Shown: in pieces, positions 32,640 to 34,071 of the stretch
How the letters are laid out: every line of letters begins with the position of its first letter
Numbering within the stretch: position 1 is the stretch's first letter
Source of the DNA: Entrophospora sp. SA101
Lineage: Eukaryota; Glomeromycota; Glomeromycetes; Entrophosporales; Entrophosporaceae
Direction: 5' to 3'
NCBI GenBank assembly: GCA_958430865.1
Contig: CAUDNR010003212.1
Location: 44,833 to 78,903, forward strand
DNA: 34,071 bases
Position numbers and translations under genes: made by a program
The notes under the pieces: model-generated
Database searches by the model: none
What the model saw: the letters and a program-made list of their open reading frames with translations, nothing else
Told to the model about the DNA's origin: nothing

Positions 32640-33425
32640 TTATCTTTTAAAAATTAAAGATATTAAAAAAAGATTTGGTAAAAAAGAATTAGTATGAGTT
32701 GGTTTGACTTGCTTAGGTTTTACTTCAATTATTTGTTCTTGTTTCTTTTTTAAGTGAATTTTCTCACTTATCTTTTTTGTAAACTGTAGTAGTTTGTTCT
32801 TTTTCCTTGGTAATGCTGGTAAAGATTTGTTGGCTAAATGTAGTTCTTGTTTTAGTTTCTGGATTGCTTGGGCTTGCCAACTTATCTCCTGATTCTTAAC
32901 TGTTTCTAATTGCTCTAATTTCTCAGCTAATTGTCTTTCTCTCCATTCTTGGGCTACTTCTAAGGCTTCAAGGTGAGTTTCAGCATCTAATCTTGCCTCT
33001 TTAGTTTTTTGCTTTCAATTTTCAATAATTTCAATAGTTTTAATTATTTTGCTATTTCTCCCTTCATTTCTTAATTGCTCAATGAATTCTTCTTTTCAAT
33101 TATCTTTATCTATTTTTATTTCTTCATCAGTTGGCTCATAATATTTTGAAACTACTTCAGTAATGTTATTTTCAAAGTTTTTATAATACTTTTCAATTCT
33201 TTCTTTTTCCTTAGTTAATTTATACTTTTCTAATTCTAAGTTTTTTTTTTGTAATCCCAATCTTGTAATTATTAAATTATCAATTATACCATCTTTATAT
33301 TCATCTGTTACTAGACATTTATTCTTAATCAACTCCACTAACATTTCTTCTAGTTCTTCAGCTTTCTTTTTTAATTGTATTAATTCTTGATTATTTTCAG
33401 GTGCTGGAATTCCTTTTACTACCAT
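32640..33425 (-). CDS. Coiled-coil protein with two in-frame TGA codons
   Basis: From ATG at 33425 the frame runs 261 codons to TAA at 32642-32640, with TGA at 33098-33096 and 33017-33015 and no TAA or TAG inside. Under the standard code the product stops after 109 residues at KIDKDN. The sequence before and after the TGAs has the same style: long Glu/Lys/Leu/Gln-rich helices (LKKKAEELEEMLVELI, KEEFIEQLRNEGRNSK, EWRERQLAEKLEQLETVK) and a basic end (PALPRKKNKLLQF). Two normal TGG Trp codons also occur. No catalytic domain is seen; it looks like a structural or scaffold protein. There is no intron. It starts 22 bp after the upstream gene's stop, as in a bacterial operon. Confidence 0.55.
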
Positions 33426-33447
33426 AATATATTATTTTAATAAAATT

Positions 33448-34071
33448 TTATATTGGTTTTGGACAAGTAATGTCTTTAAATTCATCTCTTACAAATGGGC
33501 GAATATTATTATAAAGGTATTCTTGCCTTTTATAATCCAAAGGAGGTGGTGTTAACACTAAAATAGATAAAGATTTAATTTCTTCAAAAATATCTGCTTT
33601 CTTGGTTTTCAATAAATTGAACTCAACAAAAGGTCCATTAGCAATTTCTTGAACTTTCACTGTACCAAAATTAGATGCTTCAAAAAGAAAATGTTGATAC
33701 TTTTGTAAACCATTTAGTTTCTTAAAATAAATTCCCAAAATAGCTTTAAGATCTAAATATTGAAAACCTTTTCCACCTTCATAACATTGAGTTTTATTCA
33801 ATCCTGCTGGACTAGACTTTTTTATCACTTCAACCACATGGCCCACACAATCTACTCTTGTTCTTCTATAGAGTTTTTTAATCAAGCCAAAACTACCATC
33901 ACACTTGAATTTGGTATGTCCTGGAATCATGAAATTCAATTCAACACTTTCATAATATCCACAAATTACTAAATATAAATAAAATCAAATAGTCACATTA
34001 TTTTTATTTTGTCCACCAGCATTATCACAAGTAATCTTTAAATGCTTTTCACCTTTATTTAATTTCTTAAT
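33448..34071 (-). CDS. DUF7869-like transposon-associated protein, TGA at a Trp site
   Basis: The frame is open from the window edge to TAA at 33450-33448, 208 codons, broken once by TGA at 33987-33985. Landmarks: TCDNAGGQNKNNVTI-TGA-FYLYLVICGYYESVELNFMIP, then GHTKFKCDGSFGLIKK, DCVGHVVEVIKKSS, LQKYQHFLFEA and YLYNNIRPFVRDEFKDITCP. This is the C-terminal half of a family found in transposon-like genes of fungi and animals; from memory, members have Trp right after the QNKNNTVI motif, exactly where TGA stands. The 5' part lies outside the window. Under the standard code only the part from 33939 would be made. Alternatives are a G-to-A-damaged transposon gene or DNA using TGA for Trp. Confidence 0.6.

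Overview
The window is AT-rich eukaryotic DNA with short GT-AG introns. Its TKL-like kinases, hAT transposons and gene families resemble those of arbuscular mycorrhizal fungi (Glomeromycotina, Rhizophagus-like). This assignment is from remembered protein families, not a search. It is a draft scaffold: it carries a 10-N gap, an Illumina adapter-like sequence at its left end, and several frameshifts in homopolymer runs.

Layout. 1-1271 is a scrambled left edge: adapter-like sequence, then an inverted copy of part of a CDK gene, then a 1,086-bp direct copy of 5351-6436. 1272-2595 (-) is a CDK1/2-like kinase gene cut off at the copy junction. 3335-4364 (-) is an F-box protein and 4572-6815 (+) a nine-exon RNA polymerase I core-factor subunit (Rrn11/TAF1A-like) with an acidic repeat tail. 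6812-7210 (-) is a frameshifted NDUFA13 (complex I) copy. 7311-8355 holds a Cys-rich remnant and a kinase pseudogene. 8465-12186 is the first copy of a 3.7-kb hAT-bearing repeat, ending at the gap.

12197-16572 holds a gene fragment with a 185-bp tandem duplication, an SVP26/TEX261 gene (-) and the complete ribosomal protein eL24 gene (+). 16573-25548 is gene-poor: hairpin elements, one three-exon secreted, Ser/Thr/Pro-rich protein gene (18425-19751, -), a PIF1-helicase fragment and unrecognised exon remnants. 25549-27008 (+) is a TKL-like kinase with one frameshift. Two MITE-like elements follow, then the second hAT repeat copy (28734-32457).

The right edge (32640-34071, -) is the most unusual part. 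Two intronless reading frames lie 22 bp apart and are interrupted only by TGA, three times and never by TAA or TAG. At least one TGA falls where the recognised family has Trp. This fits code-4 DNA, as in the mollicute endobacteria of these fungi, or a transposon hit by G-to-A changes. Housekeeping genes (eL24, SVP26, Rrn11-like, CDK) sit among decayed mobile and expanded-family sequence; no operon or shared pathway links them.
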